Source: Omphiscola glabra
Lineage: Eukaryota > Mollusca > Gastropoda > Lymnaeidae
Length of the DNA stretch: 64,000 nucleotides
NCBI GenBank assembly: GCA_964017045.1
Contig: OZ024809.1
Coordinates: 9,819,012-9,883,011 of the forward strand
Direction of reading: 5' to 3'
Each line of letters starts with the position of its first letter. Positions within the stretch are counted from its first letter, which is position 1. Both the position numbers and the translations under genes were made by a program. The notes under the pieces are model-generated. The model searched no databases. It was not told the DNA's origin and worked only from the letters and a program-made list of their open reading frames with translations. This document shows positions 1 through 11,562 of this stretch, piece after piece.

Positions 1-218
1 ATATCAATTACTTTCAACAATCAGTGTTCAAGACATACACGGTGAGCTCACACAATATCAATTACTTTCAACAATCAGTGTTCAAGACATACACGGTGAG
101 CTCACACAATATCAATTACTTTCAACAATCAATGCTCAAAACATACACGGTGAGCTCACACAATATCAATTACTTTCAACAATCAATGCTCAAAACATAC
201 ACGGTTAGCTCACACTAA
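1..218 (+). repeat. 54-bp tandem array at an exon end
   Basis: Four copies of a 54-bp unit, each ending in a donor-like ACACG|GTGAGC (the last reads GGTTAGC). In the frame that splices in phase 0, which the next exon at 292 requires, the sequence is open and reads YFQQSVFKTYT up to the GT. The likely reading is that the 3' end of an upstream Ig-receptor exon lies at about position 41 and that this exon/intron junction has been tandemly duplicated. The window starts inside it, so this remains an inference. Confidence 0.6.
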
Positions 219-291
219 TACATGGAGTGTATTGCGCTGTCCGCGCATATTGTTATTCAAAATCTAATTTCTTGACATTTTTAATTTTCAG

Positions 292-2780
292 ATTCTTATT
301 CAAGGTGCTTCGGATGACGCTGGCTTACATTATTACATCAATCAAACAACTCATCAAATAACTTATACATTGAATGTGGGTGTGTCAATAGATGATTGCC
401 ATGTCAAGATGAACTTTTTGTGCGAGGTTTATTATACATGGAACGGACTCGGTGAACATAAATGGAGGAGCATTGTTCCCCAGTGTAAAGGTGAAAACTT
501 ATTTGATGAGATAGACATACTCAGCCTATTCTGAGGTGTAATGTTCCCCAGTGCAAAGGTGAGAACTTATTTAATGAGATGGTGAACGTAAATCTTAAAC
601 TAAGTTGACTTAAGGGACACAATCACAGTCCTAAACAAACCAGTGTCTTAACTTGAGGCGGTGTTACTTATGTCCTTTATAAATATAGTTATAAGTTTAT
701 TTATGCATCAGATAATCTGTTAGTTGTGTAACTATATAAAATATACCCATGGTGAATTTCTTTGAAATATTTTCATAAGATTTTAGTTTACAGATTAATT
801 TGGTATTCTCGGTTTGTTTCAGAACCAATGTTTCAGAGCGTTCAGCTAACAGTGCTAGAACAAGTTCTGATCGTTGTGTCAGCCGTCTTGGCATGTTTTA
901 TAATTGTCGATCTTGCGCTTAAATTCTTCAGGAAACACACAAACGCTTGTAAGTTAAGCACCTGTAAGTTTAACGCATGTAAGAGACTTAGAGGAACATA
1001 AGAAACGTATAGACTTAGAGCAGGGGTCACCAAACTTTTTTCTCAGTGGGTCGGATAACGGACAAAATGACGAGCGCGGGCCGGATAATCAATCTGTATA
1101 CTACTTGCAAGCCAGAACGAAAGCTCTAGGAAAAAATACGAAAAACTAAGGTTAATATTCCGTGTTAATCATGGCGTGCAATGTACCCAAAAAAAAAAAA
1201 AGAACAACGAAGAGAACTAACATATTTATTTACTTTTAACTTTTTAAAGTTTTTAAAGATGGCGACGATTGAAAAAAGATAGATACATCAGAATCAGACC
1301 TAGTGCGCACACATTCGAATCTTACAAACTAGGCAGCCAATAAAAATGGTTGGTGAGATTTGTAATTAAAAAGTAACGTTTGGCTTTCAAGATAACATCA
1401 ATGCGTGGTTTGGAAGTGCTGCATCCATTCAAAATAATTAATTACATATTAATCAGTCACTCTCGTTCGATGTGTTCACTTCACATACTTCCTTTTATAA
1501 AAATGTTTGCTCACATGCATAAGTGGTTTCAAACACTGATGACATCCCAGCGGCAGATTGTTTTATACAGTTTCGGCAAGCAAGCAGCAGTAAATGATTG
1601 GTGATGTTGAGGAGGGGCATGATTGAATAGCTTATTGACATTGCATGGAATGATTGAATAGGTTATTGCAAGATATAATTGATTAGGTTGTGGCAAGTTA
1701 TGATTGACTAGGTTTTTGCAAAGAATATTGACTAGGTTGTGGAAAAGGGTGATAGACTAGGTTGTTGCAAGCATGATTGATTAGGTTGGGGAAAGGGATG
1801 ATTGACTAGGTTGAGTTAAGGGATGATTGACTAGGTTTTGGCAAGGTATGACTGACTAGGTTGTTGCTAAGTAATGATTGACTAATTTTTGGCAAGCGAT
1901 GAATGATTAGGTTGTTGCGAGAGATGATTGACTAGGTTGTTGCAAGAGTTCATTGATTAGGTTGTGGCAAGTGATGATTGATGCGTTGTGACTAGTTTTT
2001 TGCTAAGGAATTATTGACTAGGTTGTAGAAATGGATTTATGGAATAGGATTTGATTAAGAATAGGAGGACCAGGCATAAAGATTGGGGTTAGCCATGTTT
2101 GAGTAGGTGTGGGTTGTGGCCAGGAGTGATTGTCAAGATTTAGGTTATTACCATGGGGGATAGCCAAGGTTTACTCCCTAATAATAGAACCTCTCATTGT
2201 TACAAAGATTGTGAGTCTTTAAACCAAAAATATGATATTGTAATGTTTTGATTGTAACTTAAAAAAAAAAATCCCTCATTTTTCCTTTAGGCATTCACAC
2301 AAGTTTCCAAACGTAAGTTCAACTGTAAAAAATTTACTGATCAGCTAATAATATAGTTTATTTTTCTTGTGTTACAAGAGCTTAAGTTTCTGAGTTATTT
2401 AAAGTAAAGTAAAATTAATTTCACTTACATTAACTTACCAATGGCAAAAAATATTGATCGCTCTTTAATTAAGTGATGAGAAGTTAGGAAATTCAAAAAA
2501 TATTTCTATTTTTAATTACTTAGCTCGAGTTTAGAACGTTTTAAACAAAAAAAAAAAGAATTAACCAACACTTTTATATTTTGTTTTTAACTCTATTTTT
2601 AGTGTACACGAGAGATGTTGTCCACAAATGGAAGCAACCACCGAGGAAGAACGTCCAGATGAATTTTCCGCGACTGATCGTGACATTGATAACACATCTC
2701 TATTTGAATTGGACATGCAACCGGAAATCAATTTCCCCATACCGAATATGGCTAGACAACATGAGCAACACTTTAATTAA
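292..2780 (+). CDS. Ig-type single-pass membrane receptor, 3' part (exons 292-490, 823-948, 2291-2312, 2603-2780)
   Basis: Four exons splice cleanly. 292-490 starts in phase 0 and ends in phase 1 at CCCAGTGTAAAG|GTGAAA. It encodes an ectodomain piece with the Ig F-strand-like motif SDDAGLHYY, one NQT glycosylation sequon and three cysteines. 823-948 (after TTTGTTTCAG) encodes a membrane helix, roughly VLIVVSAVLACFIIVDLAL, with a basic stop-transfer KFFRKH. 2291-2312 is a 22-nt microexon (CTTTAG| ... |GTAAGT) that shifts phase 1 to phase 2. 2603-2780 then reads a 58-residue acidic cytoplasmic tail (EATTEEERPDEF, NTSLFELDM) to TAA. Without the microexon the tail would be read in a different frame. 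No ITIM or other known signalling motif is evident. The N-terminal exons lie left of the window. The family is inferred from the Ig-like motif, the TM topology and the similarity in exon design to the minus-strand gene at 11563-13689; the ligand is unknown. Confidence 0.6.
471..585 (+). repeat. Duplicated exon end plus donor, 68 bp apart
   Basis: The exon end GTTCCCCAGTGTAAAG with the following GTGAAAACTTATTTGATGAG recurs 68 bp downstream as GTTCCCCAGTGCAAAG with GTGAGAACTTATTTAATGAG. The two donors are at 491 and 559. The downstream copy has the better consensus (GTGAGA), but using it would add an out-of-frame 68 bp. Confidence 0.75.
940..993 (+). repeat. 15-bp triplicated donor site after the TM exon
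   Basis: Three consecutive T|GTAAGT/GTAAGA donors at 949, 964 and 979, exactly 15 bp apart. Each leaves phase 1, and the intervening sequence is open (CKLST, CKFNA), so alternative use would add 5 or 10 residues just after the membrane stop-transfer sequence. Confidence 0.75.
1021..1110 (+). mobile_element. hAT-type MITE end (partial)
   Basis: Begins CAGGGGTCACCAAACTTTTT and continues with a GCGGGCCGGATAATCA segment that recurs in the more complete element at 23655-23823. I could not find the opposite terminus, so it is probably truncated. Confidence 0.5.
1600..2045. repeat. Degenerate ~20-23-bp array (GATTGACTAGGTTGTTGCAAG-type)
   Basis: About 18 diverged copies of a TGATTGACTAGGTTGTGGCA-like unit inside the intron between the TM exon and the microexon. 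No coding signal. Confidence 0.75.
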
Positions 2781-3480
2781 CTGAACACGACCACAACTTT
2801 CAACCTAACCACTGCCACAAGCCATACCACAAACACCAGACTCTCCAACTACTTCTCTGCCATCACACCCTCCAAAATGAATCTCTACCACCACACCCTT
2901 CAACTAAATTTATACCAACACACCCTCAAAATAGATCTCTTCCAACACATCCTCCAACTATATCCATGACACCACAAGGACAACTAAACCTCTGCCACCA
3001 TATCCTCAAACTAAATCATCATACAAGAAAGGGAGTCTCAATTTATAATATACAAAAAAGTTAGTTTCAATTTAGGTTATATAACATACAAGAAATTTAG
3101 TATCATTTTATGTTATAAAACATACAAGTACAAGAAAGTTAGTCTCATTCAGGGTTATATAACATACAAGAAAGTTGGTCTCATTTTATTTTATGTAACA
3201 TACAAAAAGTTAGTATCATTGTCTTAGGCTTCGTCTAATCTGAAATCTATTTACAATTCAGCCCAGATTTTATATTTCTTGTAATGTCACATTTATAATT
3301 CTTTTAAGTTTTGAAAGAATTTTGGCAAGACCAAAAAATGTAAAGTTCATGTTTAAAGATGGGACCTTAACGGGGACGATAGGACACTTCTAGGAAAAGT
3401 TTCAGTGCATTAATGTAACTACTTTAAACAGTCTCTTGATAGGAACTTTTTGTCTACCGAATTGAAACATAACGTCATCT
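2781..3480. other. 3' flank of the Ig receptor: degenerate repeats
   Basis: 2800-3010 holds a degenerate CACACCCTCCAACTAAAT-like array. 3040-3240 holds about five copies of a unit around ATACAAGAAAGTTAGTCTCA, with TTATATAACA between copies. No gene is seen. No convincing AATAAA polyadenylation signal was picked out. Confidence 0.5.
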
Positions 3481-3486
3481 TTTATA

Positions 3487-3690
3487 CTAGCGAGAACCCG
3501 GCATGCGTTGCAATGCCACTCAATGAAAAAAGTGTTTGAAAATATGTATTGTTTTTTCCGTCTAGTGCGTACACAATTAAATTAGACGTTTTTTCGACAC
3601 GTGAGCAAGTAACATACAACTGTCCAAGAGAGAAGCATGGATTTTCAAAATTTAGTCCACACACTTGTAGCGATTGATCCACCCATGCAG
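3487..3690 (-). pseudogene. Helitron helicase C-terminus and 3' end
   Basis: Read on the minus strand, this encodes WVDQSLQVCGLNFENPCF, then LGQLYVTCSRVEKTSNL and YALDGKNN. This matches the well-known C-terminal block of Helitron PIF1-like helicases (GLNxENPCFSxGQLYVxCSRV). The frame runs on to GCCGGGTTCTCGCTAG followed by T, which fits a Helitron 3' terminus (CTAG, inserted next to T). The upstream part of the helicase is missing: at 3700 the frame runs into a homopolymer (C11). The element body, if any remains, lies to the right, toward 4-5.7 kb. Confidence 0.72.
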
Positions 3691-3739
3691 TAGCTCTGTT
3701 TCCCCCCCCCCCCGGGGCTCTAGTCGGCATGTCCGTCAC

Positions 3740-4440
3740 ATAAATGGCATGTCGATAAAGAGGCGTTTGCCACGAACCCCCTGAAACGTTACCCGGGGGA
3801 CATGATCACCGTGTAGGGGACCCGCGCCGAAAGGCAAAGGTAACGCACGGAAACTGCGTTAGATCGAGCACGGCTGCATGGTTTCCTACCAAGTGCAGTC
3901 GAAAATAACGTAGAAACAGGTTGGGATATGATTACAGTTGCCGCATGGATATGAGGCGAAGGCGTGTGGCGACCCTAGCCGATGATTCCAAATATGCAGA
4001 CTTGAGGGTACTGCTCCTAGGCAACCTCTCTTTTTTTTTCATTTCCCAGCTGCGGTGTGAATTAGTCATGCCGCAGAAATCCACGTAAACCCTATTAGAG
4101 GGCGTCTGTTAACACCTACGAGTCCCCCCGGGGTGGGAAGGGGGGGGGCTTTAGAGACGTAAATTGTATCCACCCCAGCCCAAGGAAGTCCGGCCCGGTT
4201 GCTGTGTAAGCATCACCCCGGCTGGCCAGGCGTCCCTTCTCTGATGCGGCCTCACTCGCATAGTCAATCGAGTGGAAGGGTGGGTGGGGCCATCTCAGGG
4301 GCGAGGAGTCCTCGGCATGCCGCTTCGCGGCCTGGCTGGAATAGAGACCACTGGGGGAGTGGTTGAATGCCAGTTGGGGGCGGTGGAGGTGTGCTGGGGA
4401 AGACCTTATGAGCCTTTCCTCGATGGTCTGCTGATTTTCT
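3740..4440. other. GC-rich transposon-like block, unidentified
   Basis: Markedly more GC-rich than its surroundings, with no frame I recognise. It contains CTCCTAGGCAACC at about 4013, and the same string recurs at about 9430 in another GC-rich patch (9405-9520), so both probably belong to one transposon family. The abrupt composition change at 4440 marks an edge. Confidence 0.4.
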
Positions 4441-4544
4441 TAAGTAAGTTAGTTAGTAGCTCTGTTTTAAATTATATTTATATAGCTCAAATATTTATTA
4501 TTTTTAAAATTAGTCTCCCGGCTCCAAACGCAAAAAAATTGTAA

Positions 4545-5036
4545 AATGGTTGTACTTATATCACACACAAACTGAAATGTCGCTTGTATTTGATTGATTT
4601 CTATCCAACCATGCAAGAGCACTGATTGAAATTATATTTATATAGCTCATATAAGAAAAAAGTATTTAGGGACCCCAGTCCCAAAAGGAATATTTCCAAA
4701 TGGATAAGCTAATTCAGAGACATTTGCTGCGCACAACGATTTATAAAAGTTTTATCGAAATCGGATGAATGGTATAGGAACGCATACGGAAATTAAATTT
4801 AGCTCATAAAAGAGGGGGGGGGGAGAATTTAGCGTCCCGTTCCCAAAACGGAATATTGTAAAACATGTGTAATAATTTAGAAACATTTGCGGGCTTGTGT
4901 ACAACAATTCACAAAATTGTCATCTCTTTTTGATTAATGGTATAGAAGCGCATACGGGAAATACAAACAAACATTATTTTTATATATGTATAGATAGTTT
5001 ATCAAATAAAGATAACATTTTCGCACTATTCAAAGT
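4545..5036. other. Non-coding flank of the microsatellite
   Basis: AT-rich. Two diverged copies (around 4640-4800 and 4810-4960) of a segment with 'gcgcacaacgatttataaaa' and 'atggtatagaagcgcatacgg'-like strings lead into the microsatellite. The arrangement resembles the internal repeats of non-autonomous Helitrons with a central microsatellite, but I cannot prove this. Confidence 0.35.
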
Positions 5037-5735
<699 letters not shown>

Positions 5736-5739
5736 ATTT

Positions 5740-7600
5740 TCACTTGTGTAAAATGATTGTTTTGATATTCATCGGTATAATTATGTAAACGTATTTACGT
5801 TTTGTTAACGCCATTGATTTTCAAAATCGGTAAACATAATGTTCATATTTAAAATTAGAATACAGCTTCTATTTTTTTACAAATGTAATGTCATTGGATT
5901 GAAAGATATTGTCATCCAAGTAAAAATGTATAAACTCAATTTCCTACCACCGATATATATGTATCGAAGAAGGTCAATTATTTATCAAATTCATTCTGAG
6001 GCTAATCTTGTGCTGCATTGTGCAAAATGAATCTATCGTATTGATCCCCCTTCACCTTTTTAAAAAAATAATAAATCATCCACTGGATTGTAACCCCTTT
6101 CTTAAGCAAAAAGAATTTATTTGCCTTTAATAAGCTTTGTTCTTATTTAGATGAGTAATAAGTGCATTAAAAATGCTATTTGGCTACGTAGTTTTGCTGC
6201 ACCAATTTAATTAAACGGCATATTTTTATTAAAATTATTTTTAAATGTGGATTTTTTACTACTTTATAAATTTCATAAAAGTTAATTTTTGTAATGAATA
6301 AATAGTAAAAACTTATTTAATGTTAAAAATGCAAAGCTAAATTTGTATTTAAGTTTATCAATTTAAAAAAGCAATCAATGCTATTTATTTATTTTACTTT
6401 TAAGAAAGGGAATATACATTATCAGTTTTGTCGCGCTCTTTAGCTTTGGCTAAATAGGCAATTCGCACTATGACGTCATTTGCGGGATTATTTAGAACTA
6501 ATAAATTTTAATTTTATTTCGCATTATTGGCAACGTACTTAAAGAACGCACTAATAACAACTTATGTTTAGGTTTACCGATAAATGTGATTTCGGTGCAA
6601 TTCTGAGATCATAATTGTATTATAAATATTTTTTTTTCATAACATTTTACATTCGGATAAAATGTTTAAAATAGTTGTTCCTTTACGTGAATTTTTAATT
6701 TTTAATAATAATACTAAAACTGTAGCTAAAATAAAAGCCGAAATATAGTATTTTTTTGCGCATGTAAATTTATTCGATTTCCGTTAAATGAACGAAAATA
6801 ACTATGATTGTTTTTGAAAATCCGAATGTACGAAAATATTTTCGGTTCATTGCGGCTACGTCAGTATAGCTCATTCCTATATCTATATTTTGATGTGACT
6901 TCGACTAATAATGAAATAAACTTTTAAAATATCTTTGAAGAATAATATACAGAGTGGTTCAGAGATAATTTTCACTTCCTGTAAATAAATGAATCTTTAT
7001 TAAAGCTTTAAGTGCATTCTTTATTATTGCTACTGTTGTTGTTTCAATCAAGCTTGAGATCAGTCCAGAGTTATTTGCCAATGAAATCAAGATTCTGTTT
7101 GAATGAAACTGCGACGTTAAATCACGTAGAATTTAGAAGCTTCCAAAAGGAATAAATATTTGTTTAGTCATCAAGAAGATGATCGTGCTATTATAGTTTC
7201 TATTGCAACTATCATCATGAGACAGAATCCAACAAGGCATTATAGTTGAGTTGCAGTTATCATCATGAGATACAATCCAATCGTAGTCTTCACGCAGAAA
7301 ATGCTGGACGCTTCAGAATTTGTAGTGTTATCTGAAATTGACAAATAACTTTTATTCTACTTTGAATTAAAAGTATTCTTGCCTATATTATATTTATTTA
7401 TAACCTAACATCTAAATGCAGTATTTAATAGTGAATGGAGGAGAATCGCTTATGATCGTTATGGTTGGTGTATAGTGTTGAAATATGAGTCAAAATGAAG
7501 AGGATGCGAAAAACGAATTCCTTGTAAATTGTAAAATAAGAGTCAAACAGAAGATAGACATAAGGCAACATTCAAGGCTCTGTTGTGAAATTTTAATGTG
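5740..7600. other. AT-rich intergenic DNA with a ~90-bp direct repeat
   Basis: No gene recognised. The stretch around 6892-6980 (TGTGACTTCGACTAATAATG ... AGAGTGGTTCAGAGATAATT) recurs at about 7600-7690 with roughly 85% identity. It could be a segmental duplication or the ends of an unrecognised element. Confidence 0.5.
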
Positions 7601-7724
7601 TGACTTCGACAAATAATGAAATAAGCTTTAAAAATATATATGAAGAATAATATACCGAGTGATTCAGAGACATGTTTCACTTGTAACTCTCTTCAAACAG
7701 GCAAAAAAAAAAGGGGGGGGGGGG

Positions 7725-7867
7725 ATGTTGCGGCGGCCGCGAACGGGCTGCGTGTCCGCTTCGGCTGGCATTCAACAGCCAACTCAGAACTTTTACTAAC
7801 CAAGGGAATCCGACTGTCTAAAACAAAGCATTGCGACGGCCATCACCCGTTGTTGATGCAAAGTACG
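7725..7867 (+). pseudogene. 28S rRNA-derived fragment
   Basis: GGCTGGCATTCAACAGCC, AACTCAGAAC, GGGAATCCGACTGTCT and AAACAAAGCATTGCGA occur in the same order as in the highly conserved large-subunit rRNA segment near the R1/R2 retrotransposon target. The internal stretch after CAGAAC is altered and TAATTA is missing before AAACAAAG. Only about 140 bp is present, preceded by a G12 run and followed by non-rRNA sequence and a poly(A), so this is not a functional rDNA unit but a dispersed copy, possibly a SINE-like head. Confidence 0.75.
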
Positions 7868-7988
7868 TTGTTTTGACTATTCCCGCAGCGCTGCGCGATG
7901 GATTATTAATTGATTTTTTAGTCACATTTTTACAGACCAACGTTAATTTTTAACGGTCAAATAAAAAAATTTTGGGATAAATTTTCAC

Positions 7989-7989
<1 letters not shown>

Positions 7990-8022
<33 letters not shown>
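7990..8022 (+). repeat. Poly(A) tract, 33 A
   Basis: Pure A33 about 120 bp downstream of the 28S-like fragment. It could be the tail of a retroposed element carrying that fragment. Confidence 0.7.
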
Positions 8023-8024
<2 letters not shown>

Positions 8025-9820
8025 TTAAGCGTAAATTTAGATTTTTAATTAAAAAAAATTAGCCCCCGCTTTCTCGTCGTTTTTTTTTTTTGTTTTTGTT
8101 GATGACGCTATTTTCTTCCGCCATATTGCCATTCATGAGATTCTTTACAGAGCTGGTTGCACTCACTCTGACAAATAGGCTCCAAATTTATCTTCCTACG
8201 ATGTTGTTGATTATATTTAAAGTCAAAACTTGATACTAGAACAATAAAAACAAGAAGAAGACATGACTTCTGTTGATTTTGTATATTTTCGCCAGATCAA
8301 AAGTTCGCTATCAACGGTAAGATTTTTTTCTTTTTTTACGGCGGGTCAAAACGCACTCAAATTTTGTGGAATTAGTGGAAAAAAACTATTTTTACATTGA
8401 TATACTGTAACAGTTGACATCATAATTAATTAAATTAAGTATTTAAGCTTATTTATAGTTATTTATTATTCCAATAAATCAAGTGTATATTTCATTATTA
8501 TTTTTTTCATAGGCATAGTTGTATGAAATTTCCTTTGTTTACATTGGATACGCTTAGAAGAGGCAATGACTTTTAGGTCTATATTTTATTCTGGATTTAC
8601 TATTATTTTTAATTGAATATTGTATTTAGTTTTGTTCAGTTTTTTTTTAAATTATAAGACCTAAGCCTAATGCTTAAATTTGATTATAATTTCACACTAT
8701 CAGAGTGGTAACTAGGATATTGGACAACCTAACATCATGACACTGCTTTTCCTGTCATAAGACCTGAGCTTGCTACTGAAACCTGTTCAAAACAAGACAA
8801 GTTAAGGAGTACATTCACCTCTATCACTTTTCAAATTCAGTTTACATCAACAAGGCTTGAGATGCTTTGTAAATGTACACAACAATTGCAGCTGCATTGT
8901 TATGACAACTAAGCCAACTTGATTTTAATACTGGACATTCCAGCTGATGAAAAAAATTTCAAACATTCATTGGACTCATCCTACAGGCCCCATTTGTGTG
9001 AACTGTTACTGGATATAAAGGAGTTTATTCACTGGATTATGGAATTCATATAGGCCTATTGTTTTAGGCCAGTAAGCAAACTTTAACTATATAGAAAATT
9101 TGTATGGAAAAAAAACATAGTAAATTACTGATGAGCAAGTACAGTTAATTTCATCTGTACATGATGAAAATTAAGTGCAAGCAAATATGTTACTGGAGCA
9201 AGCATAATAAATAATCAAGAGAAGCAGAAGAGAATAATGCATACTCGTTTCATATATGTAACACAATACTAATACTGGTATAAATAACACAACTGTAAAT
9301 GAAAGATTGGTCCTGGCAGATTCAATAACTAAACAGTATAAATTATTCTGTTGCTATAGTAAGTTAAGCTTAATCTAACTGAGATGTCTAGTTGATTTGA
9401 CTAGATACGCGGCCGTGAGAAAGCCGCTCCTAGGCAACCGTTTCGTCCCACCTTCCGTCCCGACCGAAAGACTCCCTGGTCGGTGGGTGTGGTAACGCAA
9501 CACCTTTGGTACAATCTTGAATGCTTAAAAATGAAGCGCATACAAAATTTAAAAAAACTCCTGGTAAATGGTAATGAGCAAAATGCGGACCATGCGGACT
9601 CACTCGGCTTGTAAATAAATAATGCGGTCGTATTCGAATTTTAAAAATTTTTGGGAAGTTTTATAAAAAAATTTAAACCATTTTTATATTTTCAATAAAT
9701 AATATTAAAATAATAACATTAATTAATTAATTCGACCGGGGAACCCCTTCTTAGTAATAGACACAAAATGAGCATGTGAACTTGAAAACGTGTGCTAATT
9801 TGTATTCTTCACTAGCAGAT
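8023..9820. other. Intergenic, no recognised gene
   Basis: AT-rich with no convincing family match. One short ATG frame at 8263-8316 runs 18 codons to ACG|GTAAGA and could be a first exon of something (perhaps the hAT element downstream), but nothing supports it beyond the donor. A GC-rich patch at 9405-9520 shares a 13-bp string with the block at about 4013. Confidence 0.35.
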
Positions 9821-9821
9821 C

Positions 9822-10353
9822 ACTTGCATAAATCTAGGAATGAATTTGAAAGATTTGAAGAGGTGTAGAATGATGTAGCAGTTCGATTTTCTTGTTTGGT
9901 CGATGTATCACTATAACAAACATCTCAGTGTTGTGAAGAACTATTAAATGCTTATCCTAAAGATCTGAACAATAATTTATGTACTGAACTACAACAGTTT
10001 CATTCATATATTCGCCACAAGTTTCCTGCATCAAAATCGGAAAACAACACGTTCAATCATGGATAATTATACAAAGTAATAGTTAGAGACAACATCGAGT
10101 GTGCCTTTCCAAATGTTGAAATCGCCTTGCGCATATTTTTAAAGTTAACGGTTACTAACTGTTCAACTGAGCGCTCTTTTTCTCAGTTGAAACGTACATA
10201 AAAAATCCAAATAGATCATCAATGAAACAAGAAAGGCTCGATTCCTTATCTCTGCTTATGATCGAGGCAGATGTGTTGCGCAAAATTAACTTTGACGATA
10301 TACTCAAAAACTTCGCTAGATGTAAATCTAGGAAAAAAAACTTTAAAATGTAA
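9822..10353 (+). pseudogene. hAT transposase C-terminal (dimerisation) domain, broken
   Basis: The frame reads CAFPNVEIALRIFLKL, then VTNCSTERSFSQLKR; it then needs one frame change before KNPNRSSMKQERLDSLS, LLMIEADVLRKINFDDIL and a TAA at 10351. This is the hATC signature (VTNCSxERSFSxLKRIKxxLRSxMxQERL) of hAT transposases. Earlier stops (about 9870, 9920, 10060) and the frameshift show it is inactive. Confidence 0.78.
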
Positions 10354-10565
10354 ATGACAATATCTTTTTGATTTTTTTCATCTAATAAAAAATAAAGTAT
10401 TTTTGTCGATTATTATTTCAAAATGTATTAACTATTAATTTTAATACAGCAATACTTTATTGTAGGTTTTATATAAGTGATAGTAGTAAAAACTACAAAC
10501 ATATTTGTTACAACTGTTTTCTTTGAATAATATTGAACATACCAGCGTTCACGGTCAGTGAAAGA

Positions 10566-10640
10566 TCAGGGGCCCCGGGCAGAAGGGGGCACCCATGTGT
10601 GTTTGTGCCTTGGGCACTAACGTGGCTTAATCCGGCCCTG
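10566..10640 (+). mobile_element. Right terminus of the hAT element
   Basis: Ends GTGGCTTAATCCGGCCCTG, the inverse of the CAGGGCCGGATTAAGC terminus common to hAT elements of this transposase group. It follows the transposase remnant in the expected position, about 290 bp past its stop. The left terminus was not located. Confidence 0.6.
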
Positions 10641-10644
10641 GGGG

Positions 10645-11147
10645 TATCTAGGGTTGGTGTCACCCGGTCCAGTAAGCTAGTGGTGTCAACCCTCCACCCT
10701 CGACTTCCACGATGTAATTCTTCTTGTTAAACTTAGTCCACAGTATTGAAGGTCAGGAGGAAAATGTATTTAAGAACTGTGACATGTACTTAGAATCGCT
10801 TATTGTTATTAGAATGTTATCAAAGGATAGTTTTACTTCTCAGATTTTAGATAATTATAGCTTCCTGTCACATACATTCGGCGTTGAAACATGGTCAAAA
10901 CGGTGTGTTTCTGACCTAATAATAAGGTAACCTAACTGCTGACGCATCACCTTTGAAATTTTAATAAAAAACTAATCTTGTTTGGTTACATGGGTGGAAA
11001 ATGTACGTGCCATCTGTTATCCTTTTATGAATTTCGGTTAGACCGAGCATTGTGTGCTCTGTAAATACGCAATTTTTCAATTTGATGTCACCCCCCTGAG
11101 ATGGTGTCACCCCTGTGCGGTCCGCACCCCTCTGGCTATGCCACTGA
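10645..11147. mobile_element. Degraded non-autonomous element (TCTAGGGTTGGTGTCACCCG type)
   Basis: Starts near TCTAGGGTTGGTGTCACC and ends CCCCTCTGGCTATGCCACTG, an arrangement like hAT elements with CAGTGGC(GTC/ATA) ends. A matching start, CCAGTGGCGTCACTAGGGTT, occurs alone at about 16845. Its boundaries are not exact. Confidence 0.4.
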
Positions 11148-11279
11148 ATGCACTTTTCTAGTCTTCCGCACCTCAGGGCTGGGGAGGTACTTTTACCACT
11201 GGATAAGAACCACTGTTCTAGTGAAGTGTTTCTGACACAGGTGCAGTAATTTGATATCCACGGGAGGTGACTTTCTTAA

Positions 11280-11480
11280 GGGCTTGTAAAGGACAGTAGT
11301 GGACACAGGGATTTTTTATAAAGGGGGGGGGGTGTAGAGATTTGTGACGTTATATTTTAGGGGGGGGGGTGTCTAACTTTTTGTGACGATGGGGGGAGGG
11401 GGGTAAAAAATCGGCAAAATTTTCTTGACGTCATTTATGGATGGCCCCACAGTCCCCATGGTAAACCACGTCTCAGATGT
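11280..11480. other. G-rich intronic/intergenic patch
   Basis: Three G8-G10 tracts (about 11322, 11360 and 11392) amid GTGACGTTATATTTTAGGGG-like imperfect repeats. No gene. Confidence 0.5.
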
Positions 11481-11562
11481 CCAAAAACGACAAACACACA
11501 AAATCCAATCAAGCCAAAGCTAAATAACGTGCCTTAGAAAAGACATTCTTTTTGTACTTTAC

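Noticed and set aside
7640..7876. 78-codon frame over the 28S-like sequence
   Set aside because: Conserved nucleotide similarity is to rRNA, not to a protein.
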